The translations under genes and the position numbers were made by a program. This document shows, in pieces, positions 50,832 through 56,635 of a DNA stretch of 64,000 nucleotides (positions are counted from its first letter, which is position 1; each line of letters starts with the position of its first letter). Origin of the DNA: a virus; the IMG/VR virus record IMGVR_UViG_3300024261_000015, positions 1 through 64,000 of that record; one strand, 5' to 3'. The notes beneath the pieces were generated by a model, which saw only the letters and a list, made by a program, of their open reading frames with translations, was not told the origin of the DNA and did not search any database.

Positions 50832-50914
50832 TGGAGGAGGTGCGGGGATTCGAACCCCGTTCCACGCAAGTTCCCGCAAGGGGCGTTCCCACGTGTCGAT
50901 ACCAGTACACCCCC
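50832..50914 (-). ncRNA. tmRNA-like tRNA domain lacking a tag reading frame
   Basis: 83 nt on the minus strand. GGGGGTG at the 5' end pairs with CACCTCC at the 3' end, and the third pair is G-U as in the tRNA-Ala/tmRNA acceptor stem. It continues TACTGGTATCGACA, as in the D-loop region of tmRNA, has a CACG/CGTG stem (P2-like) and a perfect T-arm CGGGG-TTCGAAT-CCCCG ending in CCA. There is no D-stem, no anticodon arm and no tag ORF: between the arms are only ~34 nt. The discriminator is U, not A. Probably co-transcribed with the upstream 78-aa gene, which ends 8 nt before it. Confidence 0.6.
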
Positions 50915-50922
50915 CGAAGGGT

Positions 50923-51159
50923 CTAGTTCCCTTGCGTTGCCTCGTAAGGTTTACGTTTAGAGCCAGCGTGGTTACCGTAGTGCTTTCCGCAAGCCATAAC
51001 GGGCAAGCGTCTACGCACGGAGCGATAAGCATCTAGCGTCCTCAAGGCATAGGCGGGAGTAAACAGCCTGGAATTATGAGCCATCGCAAAATGACTCCCG
51101 AGAACGCGGGAAATGAGGTTGAGAGTGTTGTTTCTGAGAGTGTTGTGATTTTGTTTCAT
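50923..51159 (-). CDS. Small basic protein with leaderless promoter
   Basis: 78 aa (start ATG 51159). Basic, Arg/His rich, no recognised family. TTGCGT-N17-TATAAT-N6-ATG precedes it exactly. Its stop lies 8 nt before the tmRNA-like RNA. Confidence 0.6.
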   Translation of the reverse strand: MKQNHNTLRNNTLNLISRVLGSHFAMAHNSRLFTPAYALRTLDAYRSVRRRLPVMACGKHYGNHAGSKRKPYEATQGN

Positions 51160-51165
51160 GCTTAC

Positions 51166-51194
51166 ATTATACCCGCTCCCGTGCCCAGACGCAA
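51166..51194 (-). promoter_or_regulatory. Leaderless early promoter
   Basis: TTGCGT, 17-nt spacer, TATAAT, 6 nt to ATG 51159. Confidence 0.75.
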
Positions 51195-51223
51195 GTACTA
51201 AATAAAGAAAATGCGTGAAAAAA

Positions 51224-51252
51224 CGTAAGTCGTGTAGTACCAAGGACTTACG
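51224..51252 (-). repeat. TAAGTC/GACTTA hairpin element, copy C, acting as terminator
   Basis: Minus strand: CGTAAGTC...GACTTACG followed by TTTTTT. It lies 58 nt after the zinc-ribbon gene stop, as an intrinsic terminator would. GC-rich stretch GGGGCCCCCGCCCC on its other flank. Confidence 0.75.
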
Positions 51253-51309
51253 ACGAATCGGGGCCCCCGCCCCTATTTTATATTTATATTTTGAGGATTT
51301 TATTATTAT

Positions 51310-51498
51310 TCAACCCCTGAATATTTCTTTATCTTCGACCTCTTCAATTGTACATTCTTCCAAACAATCCATGCACCAATAATAATCATCCATCCATAAC
51401 TTAGCTAAACTTTGCGAATTAGGTTTGTTTATCGGGACCATAACGCTTCCTTGTTGGTGAATATCTCTTCCACCGCAATCTGAACATATTGTAATCAT
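51310..51498 (-). CDS. Small zinc-ribbon protein
   Basis: 62 aa from ATG 51498 with an ideal AAGGAG 8 nt upstream. Two Cys pairs: CSDCGG near 5-10 and CMDCLEEC near 40-47. Second gene of a two-gene unit with the Cys-rich gene upstream; the hairpin element follows as terminator. Confidence 0.65.
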   Translation of the reverse strand: MITICSDCGGRDIHQQGSVMVPINKPNSQSLAKLWMDDYYWCMDCLEECTIEEVEDKEIFRG

Positions 51499-51517
51499 TT
51501 TATCTCCTTTTATTATT

Positions 51518-52192
51518 TTAGTGGGTTGCAAATCTAACTGTTTTTGTGGTCATCCAGCATAATCCACATGAGGCACAATCTTTGACTTTTCCTGTCTGTT
51601 CTGGACAATCAAAGGACTTGCCCTCAAATGATTCATCGGCGGCATAACTCCAATTTTCTTCGAATGGTCCTTGAGTCGGAACTAATTTTCCATCGTATGC
51701 TTTATTCCCCGAATGACGAATAACGCAACGGTCAGGATATTCATTATTCAGCCTCCAAATAGCGTGTGCAATATTATCTCCCTTGCGAGCGGTATAACCA
51801 AACAAGCAAAGTTTCGAGTGCTTTTCTAGCATCTCTCGCCAGAACTGAATATAATCTACGGAATAAAAATCACCTAGAACATGTAATCGAATGACGATGC
51901 CATGTTTATGTTTCGCGAGCAATGTTTCAATTTCACGCTCCAAAATTATATCTATATTGTGAGGCTTGAATCGGTGCGCGAATGGCATATTATTCCCATA
52001 GCAGTCATTCCAATGGTGACAAGTTGTGGGGCAAGTTGTTCTTTCTTCCAGCGTGAGAGAATATAATCTTTTCCCTTTCCACTTCTTTGAACTAACCACG
52101 AACCCTAACTTTTTATTTCCGCTCCCTTTTTTGAGGGTCTTACCTTCTACGGGTGTGCGGAGCGACTTCTGGAATATGCTTTGTACTTTCAT
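51518..52192 (-). CDS. Gp88-like Cys-rich protein
   Basis: 224 aa. CPTTCHHWNDCYG (residues ~54-66), a later HVLGDFYSVDYIQFWREML with typical Gp88 order, and CPEQTGKVKDCASCGLCW near the C-terminus. The Cys set suggests a metal or Fe-S centre; proteins of this kind occur in many phages with unknown role. Leaderless: TTGACA-N17-TACAAT-N6-ATG. Confidence 0.65.
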   Translation of the reverse strand: MKVQSIFQKSLRTPVEGKTLKKGSGNKKLGFVVSSKKWKGKRLYSLTLEERTTCPTTCHHWNDCYGNNMPFAHRFKPHNIDIILEREIETLLAKHKHGIVIRLHVLGDFYSVDYIQFWREMLEKHSKLCLFGYTARKGDNIAHAIWRLNNEYPDRCVIRHSGNKAYDGKLVPTQGPFEENWSYAADESFEGKSFDCPEQTGKVKDCASCGLCWMTTKTVRFATH

Positions 52193-52198
52193 TCCGCC

Positions 52199-52227
52199 AT
52201 TGTAAACTATGGGGGGTGCCGTGTCAA
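52199..52227 (-). promoter_or_regulatory. Leaderless early promoter
   Basis: TTGACA, 17-nt spacer, TACAAT, 6 nt to ATG 52192. Confidence 0.75.
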
Positions 52228-52266
52228 TAGCCTAGATGGGTAAAATGCGTGAAAATGTGAGAAAAA

Positions 52267-52315
52267 CGTAAGTCGTGCAGTACCAAGGACTTACGACGGC
52301 GCGGGGCCCCGCGCC
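52267..52315. repeat. TAAGTC/GACTTA hairpin element, copy D, with perfect 18-bp GC palindrome
   Basis: CGTAAGTC/GACTTACG with TTTTT on the minus side, and next to it GGCGCGGGGCCCCGCGCC (52298-52315), a perfect palindrome. Lies downstream of the gene ending at 52486 and upstream of the Gp88-like gene. Confidence 0.8.
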
Positions 52316-52485
52316 TGCCATTTTGACAGGGTTTGGGTCACTATGTTCTGCCAAGATGGCAAAAAGCGGAGAAAATCAGCTTTTTAGAACCCCTTTTTTT
52401 TGAACATGCGCTTATGTCAAAATCTACTGTGTTTTGGTAGCACTTTTTCCCGAATTGCACCATATGGTACACACGGGCCTTATTC
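52316..52485. other. Non-coding downstream region
   Basis: Contains a CCTGCCATTTTGACAGG-type hairpin, a T-run (52394) and a CCATATGG palindrome near 52461. No gene seen. Confidence 0.5.
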
Positions 52486-52704
52486 CTAGAAAATAACGGG
52501 ATGCTCCTCCAAATATACTAGCTCGCTATGCCATTCAGGGTGATACACTTCCAAAGCATCCCGCGCATCCAAGGGGGTAAGCCCCTCGTTGTACAGGTCA
52601 GCAAGAATATCTTTCAAGTGAGGACTCTCATCATAATTCATTAGAGACAACTCATTCAGCCACTCACCGAAGGTGGCTTCAAACAAATCAAATTGAGGTT
52701 TCAT
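52486..52704 (-). CDS. Small acidic protein
   Basis: 72 aa (start ATG 52704). Mostly helical and acidic (EATFGEWLNELSLMNYDESP). Its ATG overlaps the stop of the small membrane gene (TAATG): a two-gene unit. No family recognised. Confidence 0.6.
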   Translation of the reverse strand: MKPQFDLFEATFGEWLNELSLMNYDESPHLKDILADLYNEGLTPLDARDALEVYHPEWHSELVYLEEHPVIF

Positions 52705-52820
52705 TAGAGAGTCCCCGTAAGGGCTTGGATGATGATGCCGAGGGCAGAGCCAAGGCATATGAGGATGAAGCTTCCACCGATGAAGATGGGAAGGTCAAGG
52801 TTGTACAGGTTATTTTTCAT
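52704..52820 (-). CDS. 38-aa membrane microprotein, family copy 1
   Basis: 38 aa: a short polar start (MKNNLYNLDLP) and one membrane helix (IFIGGSFILICLGSALGIII). Clearly related to the 39-aa protein at 54325-54444 (MKN..YNL.LP.FI.G.F...). Leaderless TAGCTA-N17-TAAAAT-N6-ATG. Unknown role; envelope effect is plausible. Confidence 0.65.
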   Translation of the reverse strand: MKNNLYNLDLPIFIGGSFILICLGSALGIIIQALTGTL

Positions 52821-52826
52821 GTCCCC

Positions 52827-52855
52827 ATTTTAATAAACCATACCCCGAATAGCTA
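52827..52855 (-). promoter_or_regulatory. Leaderless early promoter
   Basis: TAGCTA, 17-nt spacer, TAAAAT, 6 nt to ATG 52820. Confidence 0.6.
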
Positions 52856-52878
52856 GAACTAAATCGAATAAATTGGCC

Positions 52879-52909
52879 GTTGTAACCCGTTGCTGTATAA
52901 GGACTTACG
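52879..52909. repeat. TAAGTC/GACTTA hairpin element, copy E
   Basis: GTTGTAACCCGTTGCTGTATAAGGACTTACG with GGCCCCCGCC 8-17 nt on. Upstream flank TTGGCCGTTG is shared with copies F and G. Confidence 0.7.
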
Positions 52910-52979
52910 TGTTTCGCGGCCCCCGCCAGAATTTTTGTCAAGGTGAAAGGTGGAGAGGCTAGAGCGGTGGGGATTACTT

Positions 52980-53185
52980 TATTACCCACACCAAGAAGCG
53001 TATTTGAACGGCATACGCAGCCTGTAAAACTGTAGTTTGGTTCTTCTTGGCGTTACTTGCGTTTGGGTTCTCTGGCACCTTAGCCCGTCAACGGGGAACA
53101 ACCCCCTCTCCCGCACGCATTTATCCGAGGATACCCCCCAGTTATCGGGGGCGTTACCTGACGCTCTCATCGCAAGCCTTGCAAA
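52980..53185 (-). ncRNA. Candidate structured RNA region
   Basis: About 200 nt without a convincing gene, but with nested complementarity. CCAAGAAG (53000) pairs with CTTCTTGG (53043) around an inner GCGTAT/ATACGC hairpin. There is also GGGG...CCCC near 53096-53107, CCCCC...GGGGG near 53136-53151 and CATCGC...GCGATG near 53168-53195. No matching promoter was found, so it may be part of the transcript from the gene at 53268. I do not recognise an RNA family. Confidence 0.4.
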
Positions 53186-53221
53186 GCTCGCGATGCTCTC
53201 CGTGATTTTGTTGTGAAAGAG

Positions 53222-53246
53222 GGGGAGCGTTTATCGCCCGCTCCCC
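53222..53246 (-). terminator. Hairpin downstream of minus-strand gene pair
   Basis: GGGGAGCG / CGCTCCCC stem with 9-nt loop, 22 nt after the stop at 53268. Only a weak T-tract follows. Confidence 0.5.
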
Positions 53247-53267
53247 AAGGCGATGAAAAACAACCAG

Positions 53268-53663
53268 TTAGTTGTGCTTGTCGCCCATTGCTTCGCTGAA
53301 CTCCCGTGCGGTCATCATCCCCTTCATTCGGTCATCATCGTCTTGGAGTAGCTCGAAACTATCCCGATAGGCTTTGGGCATATCGTAGGAGTTTAGAATA
53401 CCTCTCCAATTTGAAGACCCGCCCGTTTGGATTGCTTCGTGCTGCATTCCAACCAAGCAGTTGATAACGAGTGCATCGTGTACCTCGATAGCGTTATGGT
53501 CAAAATCGTCCTTGATTGAATACCCTTTGAAGAAAGTGGCTTCGATGCATCTCTTCACCTCGTTAGAGGTTTGCATCCCCATGTAGGATAGGCACTCGTT
53601 AGACAGCAAAGCCCTATCGTCTAGCGCGGTGAATGAGCTATGCTGGATAATGGATATGTCCAT
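53268..53663 (-). CDS. Unknown protein of minus-strand array
   Basis: 131 aa from ATG 53663, helical, acidic. Starts 1 nt after the stop of the zinc-binding gene upstream: two-gene unit. No family recognised. Confidence 0.6.
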   Translation of the reverse strand: MDISIIQHSSFTALDDRALLSNECLSYMGMQTSNEVKRCIEATFFKGYSIKDDFDHNAIEVHDALVINCLVGMQHEAIQTGGSSNWRGILNSYDMPKAYRDSFELLQDDDDRMKGMMTAREFSEAMGDKHN

Positions 53664-53664
53664 G

Positions 53665-53898
53665 CTAGTTATCCTCACCCGCGCCAAACACCTCGTCTTG
53701 GCAGGTCTGGCACATCGCTGAAATGGTGTACTCCTTTTGGGAGAGGGCATCACGGAACTCGGAAGCCTCACCCGAACAGGTGGCGCAAGACCCTTCGGCA
53801 ACCGCGCCCACACGGGAAACGCCCGTAAGATTGGAAAGCATCTGCTCGATGCCTTGGTGCTTGAAGGTAGCTTCAAGAGAGTATTGGTTGTTTTTCAT
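53665..53898 (-). CDS. Small two-CXXC protein
   Basis: 77 aa. C-A-T-C near residue 38-41 and C-Q-T-C near 63-66 can form one zinc site. Leaderless TTGACT-N17-TATAAT-N6-ATG. Role unknown. Confidence 0.65.
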   Translation of the reverse strand: MKNNQYSLEATFKHQGIEQMLSNLTGVSRVGAVAEGSCATCSGEASEFRDALSQKEYTISAMCQTCQDEVFGAGEDN

Positions 53899-53904
53899 GT
53901 TTGT

Positions 53905-53933
53905 ATTATACCCGATGAGGGTCGTGAAGTCAA
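53905..53933 (-). promoter_or_regulatory. Leaderless early promoter
   Basis: TTGACT, 17-nt spacer, TATAAT, 6 nt to ATG 53898. Confidence 0.75.
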
Positions 53934-53952
53934 GTGTTTTATCGGAAAAAGT

Positions 53953-54081
53953 TTAGTCGCACGGTCCTAACATACCAGACAGCATAGCGACCACTTTGAA
54001 GGCGTACAGGTAAACCACGCAGGACACGGCAGCCGAAGCGCCGATGATGGCGATGGTCCAGTTAGTGTTATTATCTTTCAT
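53953..54081 (-). CDS. 42-aa membrane microprotein
   Basis: 42 aa with one strong membrane helix (WTIAIIGASAAVSCVVYLYA, residues 8-27) and a short Cys-containing end. Leaderless TTGACA-N17-TATAAT-N6-ATG. Same design as the small membrane proteins at 52704 and 54325 but without clear sequence relation. Confidence 0.6.
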   Translation of the reverse strand: MKDNNTNWTIAIIGASAAVSCVVYLYAFKVVAMLSGMLGPCD

Positions 54082-54087
54082 GTTTAC

Positions 54088-54116
54088 ATTATACCCGATG
54101 AGGGCTGAGGTGTCAA
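54088..54116 (-). promoter_or_regulatory. Leaderless early promoter (consensus)
   Basis: TTGACA, 17-nt spacer, TATAAT, 6 nt (GTAAAC) to ATG 54081: a perfect sigma70 consensus. Confidence 0.8.
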
Positions 54117-54328
54117 GCACCATCTTGGATATTATCTTGAAGAAATTTCATCATCTCCAGCGTGTCCTTGTAGCTCATGGGAGGCATAGGGTCAGGGTTC
54201 ACATAATGAGGGTTCGGGTCAAGCCTTCCCCCCGTCATTTTCCACCAATCGTACCAATCCTTTTCATCCCAATAAGCGGTAGGACCAGAGGGCACGGGGA
54301 ACTTTGCATTTTCAGGTAGTTTTTTCAT
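54113..54328 (-). CDS. Small aromatic-rich protein
   Basis: 71 aa, Trp/Tyr/Pro rich (YWDEKDWYDWWKMTGGRLDP), helical end. Its ATG overlaps the stop of the 39-aa membrane gene (ATGA). The last codons overlap the -35 of the next unit. Confidence 0.6.
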   Translation of the reverse strand: MKKLPENAKFPVPSGPTAYWDEKDWYDWWKMTGGRLDPNPHYVNPDPMPPMSYKDTLEMMKFLQDNIQDGA

Positions 54329-54444
54329 GAGAGCGTACCAAGAATGGCTTCGATGATGCTAACGACAGCGCCGAAAGCGCAAACGAACATGAAGCCCCCG
54401 ATGATGAAGACGGGAAGGGTTAGGTTGTACTGGATATTTTTCAT
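54325..54444 (-). CDS. 39-aa membrane microprotein, family copy 2
   Basis: 39 aa, MKNIQYNLTLP then VFIIGGFMFVCAFGAVVSII as a single membrane helix. Paralogue of the 38-aa protein at 52704. Leaderless TTGCTA-N17-TATAAT-N6-ATG. Followed by translation-coupled 71-aa gene, as the other copy is followed by a coupled 72-aa gene: the whole two-gene unit may be duplicated. Confidence 0.65.
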   Translation of the reverse strand: MKNIQYNLTLPVFIIGGFMFVCAFGAVVSIIEAILGTLS

Positions 54445-54450
54445 GTTATC

Positions 54451-54479
54451 ATTATACTCGCTGCGTGTAGGGATAGCAA
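54451..54479 (-). promoter_or_regulatory. Leaderless early promoter
   Basis: TTGCTA, 17-nt spacer, TATAAT, 6 nt to ATG 54444. Confidence 0.75.
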
Positions 54480-54510
54480 GAACTAAATTGAAGAAATTGG
54501 CCGTTGTAAC
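54451..54510. repeat. 60-bp perfect direct repeat, copy 1
   Basis: Identical to 55522-55581. Covers the -10, spacer and -35 of the microprotein promoter and the left arm of hairpin element F. Confidence 0.9.
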
Positions 54511-54553
54511 CCGTTGCTCTTCAAGGACTTACGACGGCGCGGGGCCCCGCGCC
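54503..54553. repeat. TAAGTC/GACTTA hairpin element, copy F, with perfect 18-bp GC palindrome
   Basis: GTTGTAACCCGTTG...CAAGGACTTACGAC, then GGCGCGGGGCCCCGCGCC (54536-54553), the same palindrome as in copy D. Confidence 0.8.
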
Positions 54554-54629
54554 TAAAAAATTGCAAGCATAAAATACGGGGTTGGCGGTTTGTTTCCGTG
54601 GTTAGCCGCCGAACACGTTTTTTATAGCA

Positions 54630-54824
54630 TCACAGCTTGGTCACGGTGAGCGAATCGCGCAGGGTCTTATTATAAAACTCCCCCGTGCTTTCCGCGCCTT
54701 CCCATTCCGAGAACGTCTTACGGTCCATCGGTGCAATGTCGTAGCAATTCCCGTTGGTGAGGGTCATAGTAGCTGAGCTACTGGAGTCGTTATACTGAAT
54801 AGAGTCAATCCAAGAACTGGTCAT
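54630..54824 (-). CDS. KTSC-domain-like protein
   Basis: 64 aa. SWIDSIQYNDSSSSATMTL, YDIAPMDRKTFSEWEGAEST and a final YNKTLRDSL follow the KTSC fold pattern (Y-D ... L-x-x-x-F-x-x-G-x-x-Y ... S-x-G-x-x-x-N-x-x-I). KTSC domains occur in phage and plasmid proteins and are thought to bind nucleic acid or partner proteins. Unlike neighbours it has a long structured leader, see 54825-54976. Confidence 0.65.
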   Translation of the reverse strand: MTSSWIDSIQYNDSSSSATMTLTNGNCYDIAPMDRKTFSEWEGAESTGEFYNKTLRDSLTVTKL

Positions 54825-54976
54825 ATCTTTATACCCCTTTGAAGGGTTTGGGTTTACGTCAAAAAGTGTGGAAATCGAGTTTTTCTGACAGGGACTCGAA
54901 ACCCTACGGACGTTCTTGTGTGGGTGCCGTCCGTAACCCTAGCGCGTATTATATCAAAAGGACAACGCCCTGTCAA
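54825..54976 (-). promoter_or_regulatory. Consensus promoter and structured 117-nt leader with tRNA-like T-arm
   Basis: Minus strand: TTGACA (54971-54976), 17-nt spacer, TATAAT (54948-54953), start near 54941. The leader folds into TACGGACG/CGTCCGTA (8 bp, 15-nt loop), then AGGG-TTTCGAGT-CCCT, a T-arm with one extra T. It then reads on to the KTSC gene. No acceptor stem closes it, so it is not a working tRNA. Confidence 0.65.
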
Positions 54977-55242
54977 CCATAATACCCGTAACTTTCATCC
55001 TCTCCCCAGCCTATCGAGGTAAACGCGCCCTCATCATCGAAACCGTTATCCCCCCCGTTCCGTTCTTGCTCCATCGCCTCTTCCGTGGCAATCATGCCCG
55101 TAGCGCATTCGCAGAAATCCATGTCCCCGTCATCGTCATAGAATGTGCCGCTATCGCAGCAGGTCATGCAATCGGGACGGTCTTCCATTTCAAAGGCGTT
55201 GGAAGTAGGGTAAGCGTGGTCAAAGGTGCTGGGCTTGTTCAT
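54973..55242 (-). CDS. Small Cys-rich acidic protein
   Basis: 89 aa from ATG 55242. CMTCCDSG and FCECATG give a Cys cluster near residues 26-46 (zinc or Fe-S possible); the tail is acidic and Gly rich. Leaderless TTGCAA-N17-TATAAT-N7-ATG. Confidence 0.6.
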   Translation of the reverse strand: MNKPSTFDHAYPTSNAFEMEDRPDCMTCCDSGTFYDDDGDMDFCECATGMIATEEAMEQERNGGDNGFDDEGAFTSIGWGEDESYGYYG

Positions 55243-55249
55243 GTTGTAC

Positions 55250-55278
55250 ATTATACGAGGTAAGGGGTTGGATTGCAA
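55250..55278 (-). promoter_or_regulatory. Leaderless early promoter
   Basis: TTGCAA, 17-nt spacer, TATAAT, 7 nt to ATG 55242. Confidence 0.75.
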
Positions 55279-55286
55279 GGACTATT

Positions 55287-55514
55287 TCAGTTTTTTTCTT
55301 GGGAGTTCACGGCGTGCTGCACAGCCATCACGAATCGGTGCGGGTTGAAAGCGTCGCTGCTCCCTTTGCACAGTTCTTGAAATCTGCGAATCACCTGTTC
55401 GCCTTGCTTGCCATCGCTCAAGCCCTCTTCCCATATTTCATTTTTTTCTATGTCGAGGATAATAAGGGCGCAGGTTTCGGCTAAGGCTTGGAAGTGTTGC
55501 TTGGTCATTTTCAT
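55287..55514 (-). CDS. Small helical protein
   Basis: 75 aa from ATG 55514; helical (FQALAETCALIILDIEKNEI). Leaderless TTGCTA-N17-TATAAT-N7-ATG. No family recognised. Confidence 0.6.
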   Translation of the reverse strand: MKMTKQHFQALAETCALIILDIEKNEIWEEGLSDGKQGEQVIRRFQELCKGSSDAFNPHRFVMAVQHAVNSQEKN

Positions 55515-55521
55515 GTTGTAC

Positions 55522-55550
55522 ATTATACTCGCTGCGTGTAGGGATAGCAA
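55522..55550 (-). promoter_or_regulatory. Leaderless early promoter
   Basis: TTGCTA, 17-nt spacer, TATAAT, 7 nt to ATG 55514; inside the 60-bp repeat copy 2. Confidence 0.75.
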
Positions 55551-55581
55551 GAACTAAATTGAAGAAATTGGCCGTTGTAAC
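55522..55581. repeat. 60-bp perfect direct repeat, copy 2
   Basis: Identical to 54451-54510. The genes served by the two copies are unrelated, so only the promoter/insulator module was copied. Confidence 0.9.
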
Positions 55582-55625
55582 TCGTTGCTGTGTAAGGACT
55601 TACGGCGACGCGGGGCCCGCGCCCC
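55574..55625. repeat. TAAGTC/GACTTA hairpin element, copy G
   Basis: GTTGTAACTCGTTG...TAAGGACTTACGGC then GCGGGGCCCGCGC. Confidence 0.75.
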
Positions 55626-55633
55626 GAATTTTA

Positions 55634-55750
55634 TCAACCCCAATGACCAAAGATTACCCAATATAAAAATGCATAGAATAGGGCTGAAATAGCAAACGAG
55701 GAACACACTCCTAGGAATACGCTTCCATCGCGTTCTCTGGGCTCATGCAT
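55634..55750 (-). CDS. 38-aa membrane microprotein
   Basis: 38 aa from ATG 55750: basic start (MHEPRERDG), then a membrane helix (LGVCSSFAISALFYAFLYWV). Overlaps the upstream gene by 8 nt (ATGCATGA). Third gene of a unit of three. Confidence 0.55.
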   Translation of the reverse strand: MHEPRERDGSVFLGVCSSFAISALFYAFLYWVIFGHWG

Positions 55751-56072
55751 GGTAATACTCCTCGGTTGCAGTGCATAGGTTCTCGAAATCGTTCCAACGC
55801 TTGTCGCTAACTGCTTGAATAATAGCCGCAAGACGGTTGACAGGAACCCACCCCGCAACATCATCTGGAAGGACTACGAAATCATCCATTGAGTTCATCA
55901 AAGCCACTTCCATTGTGCTAGTGGCTTTTTCACCTCCAGGTGCAGTCCCGTTCCCGCTATTGTCGCAATGGTGCCTGCTGCCCGTACCGATGCTGAGCTT
56001 GAAGCCCTCATCAAAGTATATCTGAAAGCCTTCGCTTCTAGTCTTGATAGACATTATCAACTGGCGATTCAT
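55743..56072 (-). CDS. Unknown protein
   Basis: 109 aa, mixed; no recognised motif. ATG 56072 overlaps the stop of the preceding gene by 4 nt; a shorter start (MSIKTRSEG, 56054) is possible. Middle gene of the unit 56296-55634. Confidence 0.55.
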   Translation of the reverse strand: MNRQLIMSIKTRSEGFQIYFDEGFKLSIGTGSRHHCDNSGNGTAPGGEKATSTMEVALMNSMDDFVVLPDDVAGWVPVNRLAAIIQAVSDKRWNDFENLCTATEEYYHA

Positions 56073-56296
56073 ACGGAAACCCCCAACTTGGTAAGCGTGT
56101 AGCGTGTAACCGTCTCAGCTTCGCCAGCAGTGATTTCGCACCTCTTGGCAAGCCCGAGAGCAACCCGATGGAAAGCCTGTTGAGGCGTGTAACCCTCTTC
56201 TTGGGTAAGGGTATAATCATCTACCAATCCAGGAAGGAGGACAGAGATGCCAGCATTGACCGCATCGCGTACGGCTTGTGTATCGTTGTTTATCAT
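56069..56296 (-). CDS. Small helical protein
   Basis: 75 aa from ATG 56296, helical (DAVNAGISVLLPGLVDDYTL). Leaderless TTGCAT-N17-TATAAT-N6-ATG. First gene of a three-gene unit. Confidence 0.6.
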   Translation of the reverse strand: MINNDTQAVRDAVNAGISVLLPGLVDDYTLTQEEGYTPQQAFHRVALGLAKRCEITAGEAETVTRYTLTKLGVSV

Positions 56297-56302
56297 ATTA
56301 TC

Positions 56303-56331
56303 ATTATACTCGATGGAGTGTGTGAATGCAA
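56303..56331 (-). promoter_or_regulatory. Leaderless early promoter
   Basis: TTGCAT, 17-nt spacer, TATAAT, 6 nt to ATG 56296. Confidence 0.75.
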
Positions 56332-56360
56332 CACCTATTTTGGTGAAATGCGTAAGTTTT

Positions 56361-56391
56361 CGTAAGTCGTTAGTCTGTAGGGGGTTGCGAC
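56361..56391. repeat. TAAGTC hairpin element, copy H (degenerate)
   Basis: CGTAAGTCGTTAGTCTGTAGG keeps one arm and the loop; the second arm has decayed and the GC palindrome is absent. It contains the stop of a 29-aa gene. Confidence 0.55.
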
Positions 56392-56459
56392 TGAAATATA
56401 AGCCAGCCGCCGCAGAACCCGAGTCCAAGCATATTCAAGGCAAGTAGAACATCAAGCAT
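56370..56459 (-). CDS. 29-aa membrane microprotein
   Basis: 29 aa, a single membrane helix (LLALNMLGLGFCGGWLIF) with a Gln/Pro tail. Its ATG lies 8 nt inside the end of the gene upstream. Short but in line with its neighbours. Confidence 0.45.
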   Translation of the reverse strand: MLDVLLALNMLGLGFCGGWLIFQSQPPTD

Positions 56460-56598
56460 TTTGGCTCTGCTCCAAGAACTTGAGGGAAGCGGCTTCTAGC
56501 GTGTCCTCGCTTGAGTTCATCATGAGTTCAGCGAGTAGGAAGTTCAGGAAGAGGGGAAATTCCAAAGCCTGTGTGTAGTAACTGGTTTCTTTTATCAT
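56452..56598 (-). CDS. 48-aa protein
   Basis: 48 aa from ATG 56598, amphipathic/hydrophobic (ALEFPLFLNFLLAELMM). Leaderless TTGCAA-N17-TATAAT-N6-ATG identical over 25 nt with the promoter of the gene at 54081. Confidence 0.55.
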   Translation of the reverse strand: MIKETSYYTQALEFPLFLNFLLAELMMNSSEDTLEAASLKFLEQSQNA

Positions 56599-56604
56599 GT
56601 TTAC

Positions 56605-56633
56605 ATTATACCCGATGAGGTGAGACATTGCAA
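56605..56633 (-). promoter_or_regulatory. Leaderless early promoter
   Basis: TTGCAA, 17-nt spacer, TATAAT, 6 nt to ATG 56598. Confidence 0.75.
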
Positions 56634-56635
56634 GC

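Noticed and set aside
50574-51036. Plus-strand small reading frames over the tmRNA-like region
   Set aside because: They are antisense to a promoter-bearing gene and to the RNA; no initiation signals.
52982-53170. 62-aa minus-strand gene
   Set aside because: No promoter or ribosome site, unusual composition; the region is better explained by RNA structure.
54880-54945. Functional tRNA
   Set aside because: The T-arm has an extra T and no acceptor or D-stem can be drawn.
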